From Aplidium turbinatum (lineage: Eukaryota > Chordata > Ascidiacea > Aplousobranchia > Polyclinidae): a stretch of 64,000 bases of DNA. Under the pieces are notes generated by a model. That model was not told the origin of the DNA. It did no database searches and worked only from the letters and a program-made list of their open reading frames with translations. The stretch lies in contig OU964921.1 in NCBI GenBank assembly GCA_918807975.1, positions 25,942,498 to 26,006,497 of the forward strand. Direction: 5' to 3'. The translations under genes were made by a program, and so were the position numbers. How positions within the stretch are numbered: position 1 is the stretch's first letter; each line of letters starts with the position of its first letter. Positions 21,197 to 32,500 of this stretch are shown one piece after another.

Positions 21197-21320
21197 ACGC
21201 ACGACAATCAAAGTAGCACTATGGCCTTCATCTCGGTCGCAGATATTGCCTGCATTAACGAAGTATTCTACCGCTATTATCACCCAGCCAACCTGACATT
21301 GATTTATGCGGCCGCTAAGG
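21197..21320 (+). other. Possible exon of unknown gene
   Basis: An open stretch runs from a TTTTATCAG acceptor-like site to a CTAAG|GTTTAA donor-like site and encodes SVADIACINEVFYRYYHPAN among others. I do not recognise the family. It lies about 620 bp upstream of the THAP-like start at 21946 on the same strand and could be a 5' exon of the same gene or element. Weak evidence. Confidence 0.25.
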
Positions 21321-21945
21321 TTTAACATCGACTTCAATCTTCAACGATCATGTAATGTAGCCTAAATAGAACGATTAGCCTATATCCTACAAACAAAAAT
21401 AAAAAAGTGATGCTTAAAGTGCCTCTGACAGGTAAATAAATTCGCTAAATTTACCTAAGATACCAAAAAGATGACACTAACAAACTTCCCTGACCAGCAA
21501 ATCGTAAAAAATATCAACAGGCTACTAAGTTACACGCTTGCAAACTTTGGTTGACATCGGCGAATCTGGCAATCATTCAATTGAGAAAATAAAAACGGCA
21601 ACAACGCTGTGACGTCACAGTAAGTGGGAAGGATACATTCTTTCTCTGTGATGACTTGGTAAAGTATGGTACGGCTACTGCAAAATGTGAATGTGTGGGG
21701 CTCTGTTGGTCTAAAGCATGTGCAAATTAAGAATTACTGAAATGAAAAAGTGAACTTATTATTACTATCAGGTTTCGATCAAATAGGTTGAGTTTACGTT
21801 TATCAAACAGCATCTCAATTCAATTGAAATTGCAGTTTCATAGGGCTACAATTTTCATACTTTTTTATTTGTCCTAATCTGGCTATAGCCATTTGCAGTG
21901 TAACAGCAGTATCTCACAAGCAGTACCTTTAATTTATGGTTGAGG

Positions 21946-22135
21946 CAATGCCTACAAATTGCTGTTCATGTGACATTGTCAGTGACAAAGACCGTGTGCT
22001 TTCTTTTCCCACAAAACAAGGTAGGCTACTGAGAAGAAAATGATCAAAGCTTTCTTCAAGTGTTCGAAAGTGGGATGGGCCATACAAAACTAGTCGTATA
22101 TGTTCACTTCACTGAAGATGATTTTGTTAATAGCC
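21946..22135 (+). pseudogene. THAP-domain remnant
   Basis: ATG at 21946 opens MPTNCCSCDIVSDKDRVLSF then PTKQ, with the C-x2-C pair and FP expected at the start of a THAP domain, ending at an AAG|GTAGGC donor-like site. Further on, codons for KWDGPYKTSRIC and, in another frame, HFTEDDFVNS correspond to the second half (CSxHFTxDDF). Around 22100 the frame is broken and the C-x2-H spacing is lost. It may come from a P-like element or a decayed THAP gene. Confidence 0.5.
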
Positions 22136-22203
22136 TACCACTAAAGTAAAAATGCCTACAGGCATGTGTAGGAGTGTCTAGCCTACTACAAGGTGATGCT
22201 CTC

Positions 22204-22475
22204 GGAAGCAACAATCGGATTGTGATGCCGTCATGCATTGTTTGGCGAATCCGAAACAATTTTCCAGATCCAGATGGCCATTACACAGGATTTCAATGGC
22301 CAACTGAAGGCACATTATGAGAGAGAGAGAGAACTTTTATTTATTTTTGAATAGTGATGATGAATTAAATATGAATGATGATTCGTACGATTTATTCATT
22401 TTTCACTTAAAGTATATTTTAGGTTTTGTAGGAACGTATCCAGTACAGTTTTATTAAACTGCAAAAAACAATAAA
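22204..22475 (+). other. Candidate terminal exon (LPxCxxxxIRxxFP-like motif) with poly(A) signal
   Basis: The frame from 22204 encodes NNRIVMPSCIVWRIRNNFPD then PDGHYTGFQWP and stops at 22320. A VLPSCVVxxIRxxFPxxxGxYxGF arrangement occurs near the C-terminus of P2X7-cytoplasmic-domain-like (P2RX7_C) zinc proteins, which are amplified in several invertebrates; I assign this from memory and with caution. AATAAA follows at 22470-22475, consistent with a 3' UTR. It lies just downstream of the THAP-like remnant on the same strand. Confidence 0.4.
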
Positions 22476-22479
22476 TCTT

Positions 22480-24333
22480 CGAAAAAAGCAACCGCTTGTA
22501 CCAACTCCGACCAAACTGTGATCCACCTATTACATCTAAGAAGAGTTTGTTTCATCCGTTGCTAACGACGTCCACTTAGGATGACGTAATACCACCAAAG
22601 TCGTCCCAGAGCAGTGAAATATGGAGTTTCGCCTGTGGTGGCGCTGCGGAGCAGTCGTTTGATTAAATTACGCCCTAACCAGTCGAGCTACGAGGTTAAG
22701 ATTAAAAAGTTTGCTAAGTGTAATTCTGCGCTAGGAAATGCTTTAAAAAGTTACTATACTTGGATCCCACCTGTCAGGGGCACTTTAAAACAGCGGTATC
22801 AGTATGAAAACGCGGGGTCAGATGATTGGTAAAATGATTTTTGTTGTCTGCACTAAAAAAAAAAAAGTATCCGCATCACAGGAACCGCTCTCCCTTGACT
22901 GCGGACGTCTTTTATGGCCAGCTCCTTACCTGGATTGGCAGAATGAAGTTTCCAATTGTGGAAATGTTATTGTCTGTGAGCTATTCCATCCACCAGGTGC
23001 CGCTGAATGGATAGTAGTCCGGAAATGCGTTGCTCAAGCGCATAGCCTACCCCGGAGCAGCTTAATTTTTTGGTGCACAAAATTGGGTGCTTCACTACTG
23101 AGCTCACGAGGAAGACGTTATCATTTATGCTTTGTCTGCGGGCTAAAAATAGCACCTTGTGCAACAATAGATGCGGAAAGTATAAAAGCGCATCGCATGC
23201 CGCTGAACTGCCATAGCTCAAGAACTTGTACAACCAATCTTTGCCCTGATAAACAATAACATATTCAAATATTTATTTTAGTACAGTATGCGCATATTAA
23301 AAAAAAAAAAAAAACTCTCGGCGGTGGTTTTTCAGAACTAAACGGTGCAGGAATCGGTCAAGAAAACACAAATATATGTATGTCGTGTATAAATTGTATA
23401 GCTATAGCCTACATTGGGTAGCTTATACTTTTCTGTTATAGCCGACCATTTTAGTGAGAACTTCTGAGCAAAAACACAATGCGAAAATATGCAGGAGCTC
23501 AAAAGTAAAACGAAATTTATGTAGGCCAACATTCAATAGTGATGGGACGACTTCCTCGCCAGATGCCGAAGTGTCCACTGTCCACGTCTGGAAATTCTTA
23601 AAAACCTAGTAAAATGCACTTATAAAGACTTTGCAAACCTGATAACAATGGACGATCGGTCGTTGTGAAGAATCAAGGTAGTCAACGCCTCAGTTAGGCA
23701 GAGCCAACGATAAAGATTTAAATAGCCTATTGTAAAATTGCACGCCTGCACAAATATTAACTTTTCACCGAAGTGCAACAGAAGGGACACCCAGAAAATA
23801 CCAGACTCAAATCTCTTTATGTTTGGAAGTACATCGGCTACGTTTGTAAAACTAGGCTGCGTCTTCAATTGCAAAGAGACTGCAAAAAGCCATGGAACAA
23901 AGGTTGCGAAAAACAAGGGTAGGCTACTTGCTTATTTCTGGTAGGCCTACTCAGCGAAATTGAAGAAAATAACCAAGACCAAGAAACAATACTTTGTTTT
24001 GCCATTCTGTTGATGATATGCGTCTTTACTTATAAAGTGCTTGTGTGGGTCGCTCGGAAACATATGCAATAAATATTATTTCAATTAGAACATAAAATAA
24101 TTGAACGGTTTGATACACACTTTTGCGTTATGAAAACTTTGCACCGAACTGTAATGCGGCCCTTTATGCTTACAGTTTTAAAGCACTCTGTTCTCTAAGT
24201 GTCTTATTGGAACACAAACTAGTAATTGTAAATTATTCCATGTCATTATATAGGTGTTATTAACAGAAAATGTTGCACATGCCAAGTTCTATCTGTTATA
24301 CTGGCAGAATATGAGAAAATATGACAATTAAAT
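22480..24333. other. No gene recognised
   Basis: Apart from an A run at about 23300-23315 (a possible retrocopy tail), a few TAGCCTAC words and the 3' flank of the minus-strand FBXO4 gene, I find nothing identifiable. Open frames near 22614-23259 show no family resemblance or codon pattern that I trust. Confidence 0.4.
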
Positions 24334-25781
24334 CTAGTTTTGTTTAAACAACCAAACCAAGCCATTTTCTATCCCGTTTAAATCATTTACTGTAATATCC
24401 TGCACATGCCAAGGTCTGTCTGTTATGCTGGCAAGATCAAGCAACGATGCAATCTCTACGCAAGATATCCTAGGAACGTAAGAAAACTGCACACAGCACA
24501 AAACGAGAAGAGGCCGACGAGGTCCAAATGCAGGTGAAGTGGAAGAAATGCCAGTAAAATTAATTATGGAAGACAAGGCTGAACCGTCTCCACTGTGATG
24601 CCGTTGTGCTGCATGAGTCTGCTCTTCTGATCCTTGTAAGTTATTTTCACACGAACGTATTCCTTCCAAAAGCGCTTGTATTTCATGTCTGTTGCTTGCC
24701 AACTGCCCTAATGGAACACCTTGAGTTGCATCTACCACATAAATTAATCTGTACGTCTCCACTCGTTGTTTCAGAAAGTTTAGTACAAGTTCTCGTAGCT
24801 TAAACCTTAAAGGTGATTTAACTTTTGTAGTAGTGCACGAAGAAGCCTCGCTGGTTTCCCGAGTATCAGAATATTCACAGCCAATGGTTAGAAAAATATC
24901 GCTTTCTACTTGTTCCACAATGTTACTACGTCGCAACCTTTGGAGACCAAAACGATTTCGACGTTCCCGATGGTTTCCGGAATACAAAGCTATCAAATTA
25001 AAGCGTTTTTCACCTTTAAAATCCAATTCTACTCCAGAACCAACTCCATCTTGACTTCCTGGAAGTAACCGTTGAGTCATCAGAAGATCTGGTCGAGCCC
25101 ATAACAAACGTCGAAATATTTTGCTCGTGTTTGGCGATTCCATACCAGGTCCCAACATTATAACATCACCATTCCCAGAGCGCATACGTATCCATAGACT
25201 ACGAAGAAACCTAGGAAAAGATTGATTGGAAGCAAGCTGCTGCTCACTATTTGGTATGGATTCTTGCTCTACAGCGCCATTGTCACACTTCTTATTTTCA
25301 TCTGGACTGTAAGCAACTCCAATTAACTGGGCCTCGAGGTGGCGTTGATAAGCAGAATGGAAATAGAGGGCTTTGAAATTTATCTCTTTTTTGAAACATA
25401 AGCGAGCACGTAAATCAAATGCTGTTTTTGGTAAAAACTTGTCATCAATATTCTGCGTTTCAGCTTCAGCGTCATGACTTTCTTCTTTGTTGCTTGGTAT
25501 TTCCATTGACACTACTTCACAAAATTCACTGAGAGGTGTTAAAGGATAACTCTTGTTACCAACATAGTGCCATCGAAGCATATCACGATATAAAAGTTCT
25601 CTCCACAAAAATTGGTCACTGCACACTTCCTTCCAGTGCCGACTGGTCATTGACAAGTTGCATATATCTGTTGTATCTAGTTTGGACAGAATAATGAGCT
25701 TGCAATAAAAAGGCAAATTATCTATTCCGACTAATTCTTCCTTTTCATACTGACGTTCCAACGGACTAGAACTGGTGGGTT
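24334..25781 (-). CDS. FBXO4: F-box only protein 4 homologue (FBXO4), large 3' exon
   Basis: FBXO4 is the substrate-recognition subunit of an SCF ubiquitin ligase (known in vertebrates for cyclin D1 and TRF1/Pin2). The frame encodes about 480 residues. An F-box lies near residues 13-58 (LPFYCKLIILSKL ... RHWKEV ... FLWRELLYRDM). The C-terminal half matches the family's GTPase-like fold: GPGMESPNTS, DGVGSGVELDF, FNLIALYSG, GPRRPLLVLCC, RPWHVQDI and NGIENGLVWLF near the stop, each with a counterpart in human FBXO4. An acidic insert (NKEESHDAEAETQN) makes it longer than the human protein (about 387). No ATG begins the frame; TTTTGCAG at about 25782-25789 is a plausible acceptor, so exon 1 should lie upstream. 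The homologous region is a single exon, unlike the multi-exon vertebrate gene. Frame intact, so probably a working host gene or a young retrocopy. Confidence 0.9.
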
Positions 25782-25841
25782 CTGCAAAACAGTTTGTAAT
25801 TTAAAAAAAGTAATTTAAATAAGTAAATTAAAGTAGTGATG

Positions 25842-27105
25842 CTGCCCTCGAAATTAGCTTCCATCTACGACGGCAAAAACATTGCCGTCGCCAAATCAAC
25901 AAACCTTGGATTGCGGCGGCAATTGCCGTATGCTTTAATGAAACGAAATTCTATGCGCTACTTCTTCATCGTCTGTCACACGGCGGTAGCCAAGAGCATC
26001 ACGCAAGCTATTTTATGCGCTGACAATGCTTTTGTGAACTGTAAAAAGTTTGCAAGTTCCTTATAAATACTGGCTTAATTGTTACGCAAAAGTTATTCTT
26101 TCATCGAAAGGAATGCTTATTTTTGACCGGTGTCGTTGCGAATATAAAAAGTGGTACAAAATTGGATAAATGGTTCTTAGGCAGTAAAGAAAAGTAATGC
26201 TTCCGATCATGTGGCATCGCGCGTTCATGAACGGGCAGTTTTACGTCTTCAAGTATTCCAGTGACGACGCGACAACCTCATCCTCCGATGATTCCGATTC
26301 TGACTAGTTTATCAAACAGACTTTGTGTTGTTCGCAGTATCCTAATTGTGCCGAAATTATGTTAATGTACTGTATACGTAAATCGAGGCAATCTTCTCGC
26401 AGGGAGCTACTGATTTGTTATCGGTACCTGATTGAGCAATTAACGTTATTTCATGATAATTTAACGTCGCTAGATGTCGAATTAATGTAAAACAAACGTA
26501 AATTTCTTATTGGGCATTGTTGTTGCGCGATATAACTCGCTGGGAAAATTAAATCGATTTGTGCTGACTCGAACGTTGAATCAACCCAAAATTAACTTAC
26601 TTTTCCCCCCCCAATGAGTTATAACGTGAATCACCGTAACAGCGTGCGTATCGCGTTGATCGCTACTTTTGGTATTATTACATCACAACAAATCCAACAG
26701 TGCGGTCGTGATAGACTATTCGATTATTTTTTTCTCTTCTCGTTTTACATGTTTTGGTACAATTTTTTCGTAATAAACGTTCACAGCAATTGCCGAGGCA
26801 ATTTCAACTTTTGCCGTTTGGCCTCGTCAACGTTTTTGCGAAGTAGAAATATGCTAATTTTGAAGACTGTGTGAGTGTTCACAGCAAGTAAAATAGTCCG
26901 AGGTGAGGTCTTGGTGCGATGTTTCTGCTGATTAAACTCACGCTGCGAGTAAATCAAACAGGAAGAAATTTTGAACAATTTTTGTCCGAATTAAATGCTC
27001 ATTTTGCGACGGCATTTGTATTGCCGTAGCAGAATGGCCATTATGACGTTTGCGACGGTATTTACCACGGCAATTGCCGTGTGCCGCCGCTAATTTCGAG
27101 GACTG
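25842..27105. mobile_element. Non-autonomous hAT element in the FBXO4 5' region
   Basis: Ends CTGCCCTCGAAATTAGC and (reversed) CAGTCCTCGAAATTAGC are inverted repeats. Flanks TAGTGATG and GACTGATG match at six of eight positions. Subterminal parts repeat GACGGCAATTGCCGTC-like palindromes several times (25875-25935 and 27008-27085). No transposase frame was recognised. It sits 60 bp upstream of the FBXO4 acceptor, so it would lie in an intron of that gene. Confidence 0.8.
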
Positions 27106-27113
27106 GACTGATG

Positions 27114-28995
27114 ATAGATGAATCTACCCGGCAAGTCCACACCTGGTAAATGTTTTGTCAAGTATTCTGATATTTTATTGATTTACACAATTTTTATTGT
27201 TGTTGCTTTCCTTGTTTCAAGTGCTATTGCAATCGCCGCTTGTTGCATCTACCTCCTTTACTTTTATCAGTGACGGATCCAATAAACAGCGCAGCCTATC
27301 TTCCTTAGCTCTCGCAAATATTACAACATGCGGAAATACTGCGTTAATTGAACATTTACTATTCTATTCAATTATCACAGCTTTTTGTCAAAGTGAAATA
27401 AATGGATACTGTACAGATAGCAAGCACTACGTAGACGCACTTATGCAATGGCAATCCGACAAACAAACCCAAGGATATATTCTTGACAATGTTATGATGG
27501 AAAATAGTGTCACCCTCTACAAGCAAAAATGTTAGGCACGTGGAAAAATTATTGTGGAACCCAACATCGCCTTACACTACGGCCACGCAATTACATCAAC
27601 AAACAATAATTCAAAACAAGCAGAACTACAACAATTATAGATGAGTCAAGATGACATAACTTGGGTATCATTTGGCCAAATGACGGAAATGATAAAGCTA
27701 AGCTTAATCATAGCATTATAAAACAAAACGATCTATCGCACTGTAGGCCGACAAAACCCTGTCAAAAAATCACATCAATAAGTATAAATTTGATAAAAGC
27801 ATAACCATTTTGGACACTGAGAACTATTTTGCAAGATAGGAATTTTTTTTTATAATAAAACCAAATGTATTAAAACTGACGACAATGATAAAGTGCATCC
27901 AATTATTTAAAGATCTATTCAATGTTTAAAAATATTCACAAAAACATAATTGATAAAACACGCTAAAATCTCAACCCAAAACCGCCTTGTAAAACAACAT
28001 GGCTCGGTCAAAGAGGTGAAGACAGGCAATCGCGTAAAACCAGCCGTTTCCATGATTGGCATTTCGGCATAGGCCTACCAACTGGCTAAATTTTTGGACA
28101 ATATTATGAAACCGATTTATACGGAAAACTACAATTCATGGAAAAGCTAAATAAGTTTAAAAGTTACCTCAATAGTGTTATGGTGAGTTTCAATGCAACA
28201 TCTCTTTTGTGCACGTGTCCTTGCGAGAAGGCAGTAAGAATTTATATTTGTATTGACAATCAAGCAAATTTACCGCTCATTGAGGGAAGTAGGCTACGGT
28301 TGCGTACCTCATAAAATTATCAAATTTAGCCACAGAAGGTATTATCTATATCCACCACAATGGATGGTTGAAACAAATCAATGGCAACACCAACATTAGC
28401 CAATTTGTTTTTGGCCCACATCGAAATAGTAAAATTATAGAGTGATTTTTATCCTAAACTGTAATCAATGTAACTACGTTATGTCATTGACATTTTAGCA
28501 AGCGATCAGTCTGGTTCTAAATTTTCAACACGAAAACATCAAATTCCCCACATCATTCATCACTTCCCTATCTACAGATTTCCTGACGGAAATGCCAATC
28601 TTACGAAGCTTGACAGCAACATAATGGGTGCAGCGCCTGAATAGAATGGCGTGACTTCTACCACTTTATGCGCAAGATGAACTTTACTGTCGAAAAAACT
28701 TTTTCCGTGCCATGACAGAAACATCGAGACCCTCAATGAAATTACTTTTAAAACTGCTGGCAACAGATTTATCTCTAATGCATCTTACGTGTTAATTTGA
28801 AAACCCCACTGTCCGCTTCCGACACAAAAGTTTTGAAACAAATGTGATAAACCAATAGCATTGAATATCCGATTGAAGCAAAACTATTTCACGCTTGTCG
28901 GACGTCCGTGATACAGTACAGATTGCTCCTTCTATACTGTACACTGGTACAGCAGTTAGTTGACGAAAACAATACTCGATTATTTTTTAGCATAA
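27114..28995. other. No gene recognised
   Basis: A 112-codon plus-strand frame at 27197-27535 has no recognisable motif. The rest is AT-rich. Exon 1 of FBXO4 (minus strand) would be expected upstream of 27106, here or beyond, but I cannot point to it. Confidence 0.35.
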
Positions 28996-29020
28996 GAGTC
29001 AACTTACCTAATATTTTATT

Positions 29021-29091
29021 AGTGCGGCCCGCCACAGCTTTCATAAGTGCCAAAGTGGCCCGCATGCAAAAAAGGTTGGTGACCCCTGATC
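29021..29091. mobile_element. hAT terminus (unpaired)
   Basis: GCGGCCCGCCACAGC, GTGGCCCGCATGC and the end GGTTGGTGACCCCTG are characteristic of a hAT/Charlie right end (reverse CAGGGGTCACCAACC). I did not find the partner end, so the left boundary is open. Confidence 0.6.
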
Positions 29092-29204
29092 TAACTCCTT
29101 TCACATACCAAAACTGTTTCTTTTTGCAACACTAAAGGACAATAGATGGACTAAATAATTAAAAAAAAAAAAAATTAACAACATGGACACCGCGAGAAAC
29201 CAAA

Positions 29205-29374
29205 AGAAAGAAAGGAAAACCAAAAGTGAGATGGAGGGACGACATTGACAAACAATGCAATACAACCAATTGGTACCAACTAGCACATAATCATGTAAAT
29301 TGGCATGAAAAGGGGAAGGCTTACGCTCTCAGTGGGCTCTCACAGGCTGAAAATGATGATATAATAATAAAATA
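29205..29374 (+). pseudogene. LINE ORF2 C-terminal fragment
   Basis: The bases encode RKKGKPKVRWRDDID, TTNWYQLAHNHVNWHEKGKA and ALSGLSQAEN before a stop. A basic RPxxRWxDDI ... W ... A motif followed by a short AT-rich ATGATGATATAATAAT tail is the usual 3' end of a non-LTR retrotransposon. Only this 3' stub is present (5'-truncated). Confidence 0.7.
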
Positions 29375-29596
29375 ATAAATATTTGATGTTGTAAGCACCG
29401 AGGTGCTTTTTCATCATTCTGATATACATAACGCATTTGCTGTTAATTAGGTTGACGGCTAGTATCATAACTAATAACTCTAACCATCAATAACATCTGA
29501 TAACATAAACTTTTAGAAGACATATTAGTGGGAGCAGAAAATGAAAAAAATACGATCATATGTACATGAAAAATACATACACAATAGTACTGTCAC

Positions 29597-29842
29597 TTAA
29601 TACATAACATCATAAGATGATTTCAAGGTAAATTTCAATGGATCACTGCTCCAGTGCTTGTCAAGCCTTGCCTTGAATGCATTCAAGCTAAGTGCATTTA
29701 TGACTGTTGGTGGTAAATTATTCCAGGCATTTACTACACGTACTGTGAAAAAATTGCTTCTCAGCCTTGACATAGTTTGTGGCTTAAACAATTTTAAGTT
29801 ATGGCCTCTTGTATCATAGGTATTTGGATTCATTTGAAACAA
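29597..29842 (-). pseudogene. LINE ORF2 C-terminal tail
   Basis: YDTRGHNLKLF, FFTVRVVNAWNNLPPTVINA and FKARLDKHW are a classical CR1/jockey C-terminal tail (R-x-x-FF-x-R-V-x-x-W-N-x-L-P). It is open to its stop and belongs to the LINE described above. Confidence 0.85.
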
Positions 29843-30247
29843 TACAGTATATATAATTTACATCATAAAAACCATTTAAATATTTATACACTTGAATAAT
29901 ATCATGGCGAAGACGTTGGAATGCTAGAGTAGGCAAGTTTAATTTTTCTAATCTTTCAGAATATGACAAATGCCTTAATCCAAGAACCAATTTGGTTGCA
30001 CGCCTTTGAACATTTTCTACTACAGTTACAGAGTACTTACTACTTATATGTTGGAAACCAGATTAAATTATTGTATTCCAAAATTGGACGAATTAATGCA
30101 TTAAAAAGAGTGAAAAATACTGTAGTATCAAAATGAGACATAGAACGTCGAATCAGTCCTACCATACTGTTAGCTCTAGAAACCATTTTTTCTATGTGTT
30201 TTCTGAATGATAAGTCCTGATCAATAACTACACCAAGGTCCTTATAG

Positions 30248-30891
30248 TCACTTACAAATTGTCAATTCCTTTCTTGAGTTGTCAGTATAGTCTTGAATCA
30301 TGGTATACTTGAATGTTGGTGGGTCTTTTCTCATTCTTAAAATACAGGACTTTTCTGGGTGGAATTTCAATTTCCATTTTCTGGACCACTCATTCAATGC
30401 ATCAAGATCATTCTGCAGTTTTAAACAGTCACTTCTGTCCATTATTTTTTATATATTTTTGTGTCGTCAGCAAATAACTTAATATTACATTTTACACTTT
30501 CGGTCATGTCATTAATATAACATGCAAATAAAGTTGGTCCCAATACACTTCCCTGCGGCACACCACTTCTAACACTTCCCCAATCGGAATAGTGTCTAAC
30601 TGTCTATTCACAACAACTCTTTGCTTTCTTGATGTGAGGAAAGATTTTATCCACTTCAGTCTTCAGTACAAACCTTTCCATGCCATATGCCTCAAGCTTT
30701 GTCAGCAACCTTTCATGAGGCACAGTGTCAAAAGCTTTCTTTATGTCCATGAAAGCAACATCTACATTACCACCTTGGCCCAAAATTTCAGTCCAGTTGT
30801 CTAGTGTTTCAACTTGTTGAGTCATACATGACCTACCAAGTATGAAACCATGTTGGTGTTGAGAGAAAAAGCCATTTTTTTCATGTGTAGT
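30248..30891 (-). pseudogene. LINE reverse transcriptase, palm region
   Basis: Segments in different frames give HQHGFILGRSCMTQQ, VAFMDIKKAFDTVPHERL, GVPQGSVLGPTLF, the catalytic FADDTKIY and LQNDLDALNEWSRKWKLKFH. These correspond in order to RT motifs 2a to 5 of CR1/jockey elements. At least two frameshifts separate them, so the enzyme is dead. The right end is the left target duplication of the fold-back. Confidence 0.85.
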
Positions 30892-31574
30892 AGGGGTTGC
30901 AGGCGCCCCAACCCTCTCGGATTTTGCTTACCTTTTTTGTGGTACTGTGTTTAGCTCAGTAGATCACAAATATGAAGTTTCATAAATTTTCATCGACGTT
31001 TACCTCCACCGCCGAGGCCATTTTGAGGCCCACTTTTTGAAATTTTTCATGTATTTTGCCACTAGAGGACAGTGTATAAGTTTTGCAATATTGGGGGTAC
31101 ATTTAAAAGATGCTCGATGATGTTCTGAATTCTTTAAAAAAAAAATTGGAGAAATGGGATAAGTATATCCTAAAATATTCAAGTTTTGTCACTCATTTTT
31201 TGCACAATACTGCCCCTAGTGGTAAATAGAAAAATTAAAATATCTTGAAAACTACTCATCATATTGTTATGGAACTTGCATGCACCCCCCCATTTTCATG
31301 GGTAAGGAATTTGATTTCAGCAATATTTTTGCAAAATATTACCACTAGAGGGCGGTAGTTCTAATTTTGAACTATTTTCCTGTGAAAAGGCGATATTGTT
31401 GCATTTCTTGAGCTGTGCTTCTGAAGAATACAATTTCATGGTTTATGCACAACAAAATTTTTTCAATTGTAAAGAAACTGCATGCATGCATGATTGCATG
31501 TACTATATCAATAAATCCAAACAGGCAATGTGAGTCTTAGTTAACACAATTTCCGCAAAGGCAGTTGTGCATCT

Positions 31575-32148
31575 TCATTGTGTTGATAAATGACGTTTTC
31601 TAAGATTTGGTATCTTTCTTCGATTCTCCTCCACCGCTTGAATATAGTTTTGCAGATTTTTTTCTTGTTTTGCTAGATGAAGAAAGTCGGATACCACTTT
31701 TACCCTTCTCTCTGCTGAATCATTACAGACTTTGAGTGCACTTATGATACCATTAGCAGAAGCATTGCCATCATCTATTTCCCACTTATTTGGGTGTTTG
31801 ACAAGAAAAGTTGTTGAAATGTGCAAAAGTTCAAATAACATTTTGCTGTTGGCATTTGCATAGGAGCACAATGACAGTGAGTTATCATTAACAATGTCTG
31901 GCAGCTCTGGACTTACCGTATCCATTACCAAACCTGTTTGTAACCTGGCCATGGAAACTTGCATTTAAACGCAGCAGAGTTCCAGCCAAAGCTTCCTTTT
32001 TATCAATAATGACTTGTTTGTCCCATAGAACTAATGGGATCAGCTCCCCAGTTACATACCATGTGTGCCTACCTAAAGCTTTTAAAGCAGCAAAACTGAT
32101 AATTTTGTCTATTGCATCATAGCTTTTGATGTCACTTACCAGTTGCAA
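31575..32148 (-). pseudogene. Transposon protein fragment in left arm of FB-1
   Basis: Two overlapping frames encode AALKALGRHTWYVTGELIPL, VLWDKQVIIDKKEALAGTLL, RLNASFHGQ and then VNDNSLSLC, NSKMLFELL, ALKVCNDSAERRVKVVSDFL, LAKQEKNLQNYIQAVEENRR. A similar 'RHxWYLTxELVxxALWDxxV ... NDxAERxVKLIxDF ... Q' arrangement occurs in a poorly characterised transposon protein common in invertebrates (sometimes labelled cc8L18.2-like, from memory). Function unknown. A frameshift separates the two parts near 31920. Confidence 0.6.
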
Positions 32149-32500
32149 ATCTTCTCGGGGTGCTGATGCAGCAATTGGACAGTTGAACCACCATAAATTA
32201 AATACAAAACTGCAAAGGTCAACAAATCACTCTATGTTTTGTATTTGTGACTTGGAAATGATTCCTTGCGGTAGAAAGTCTTGCAGCATTACTATCTCAT
32301 AGCAATAGAGCTGCTTTCCCATCCACCTTGCTCGATGGACAGCAGAGAGAAATGCATGCAGCAGAGAAATGGCCTTAAAAAAAGAAAAATTTAAAACAAC
32401 AACACCCAAAAACTTTTTTCAAGCCATCTCTCTGCTGCATGCATTTTTTTTCAAATAAAGCTAGACAAACCACTTCTCTGCCTAGCATGCAAAAAACATA

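Noticed and set aside
24334-25761. Start of FBXO4 at the TTG codon at 25761
   Set aside because: Animal genes do not normally start at TTG; the open frame continues upstream to an acceptor-like site, so the real start is in an earlier exon.
28572-28763. 63-codon minus-strand frame near 28.6 kb
   Set aside because: Faint resemblance to a transposon segment but no motif strong enough to name.
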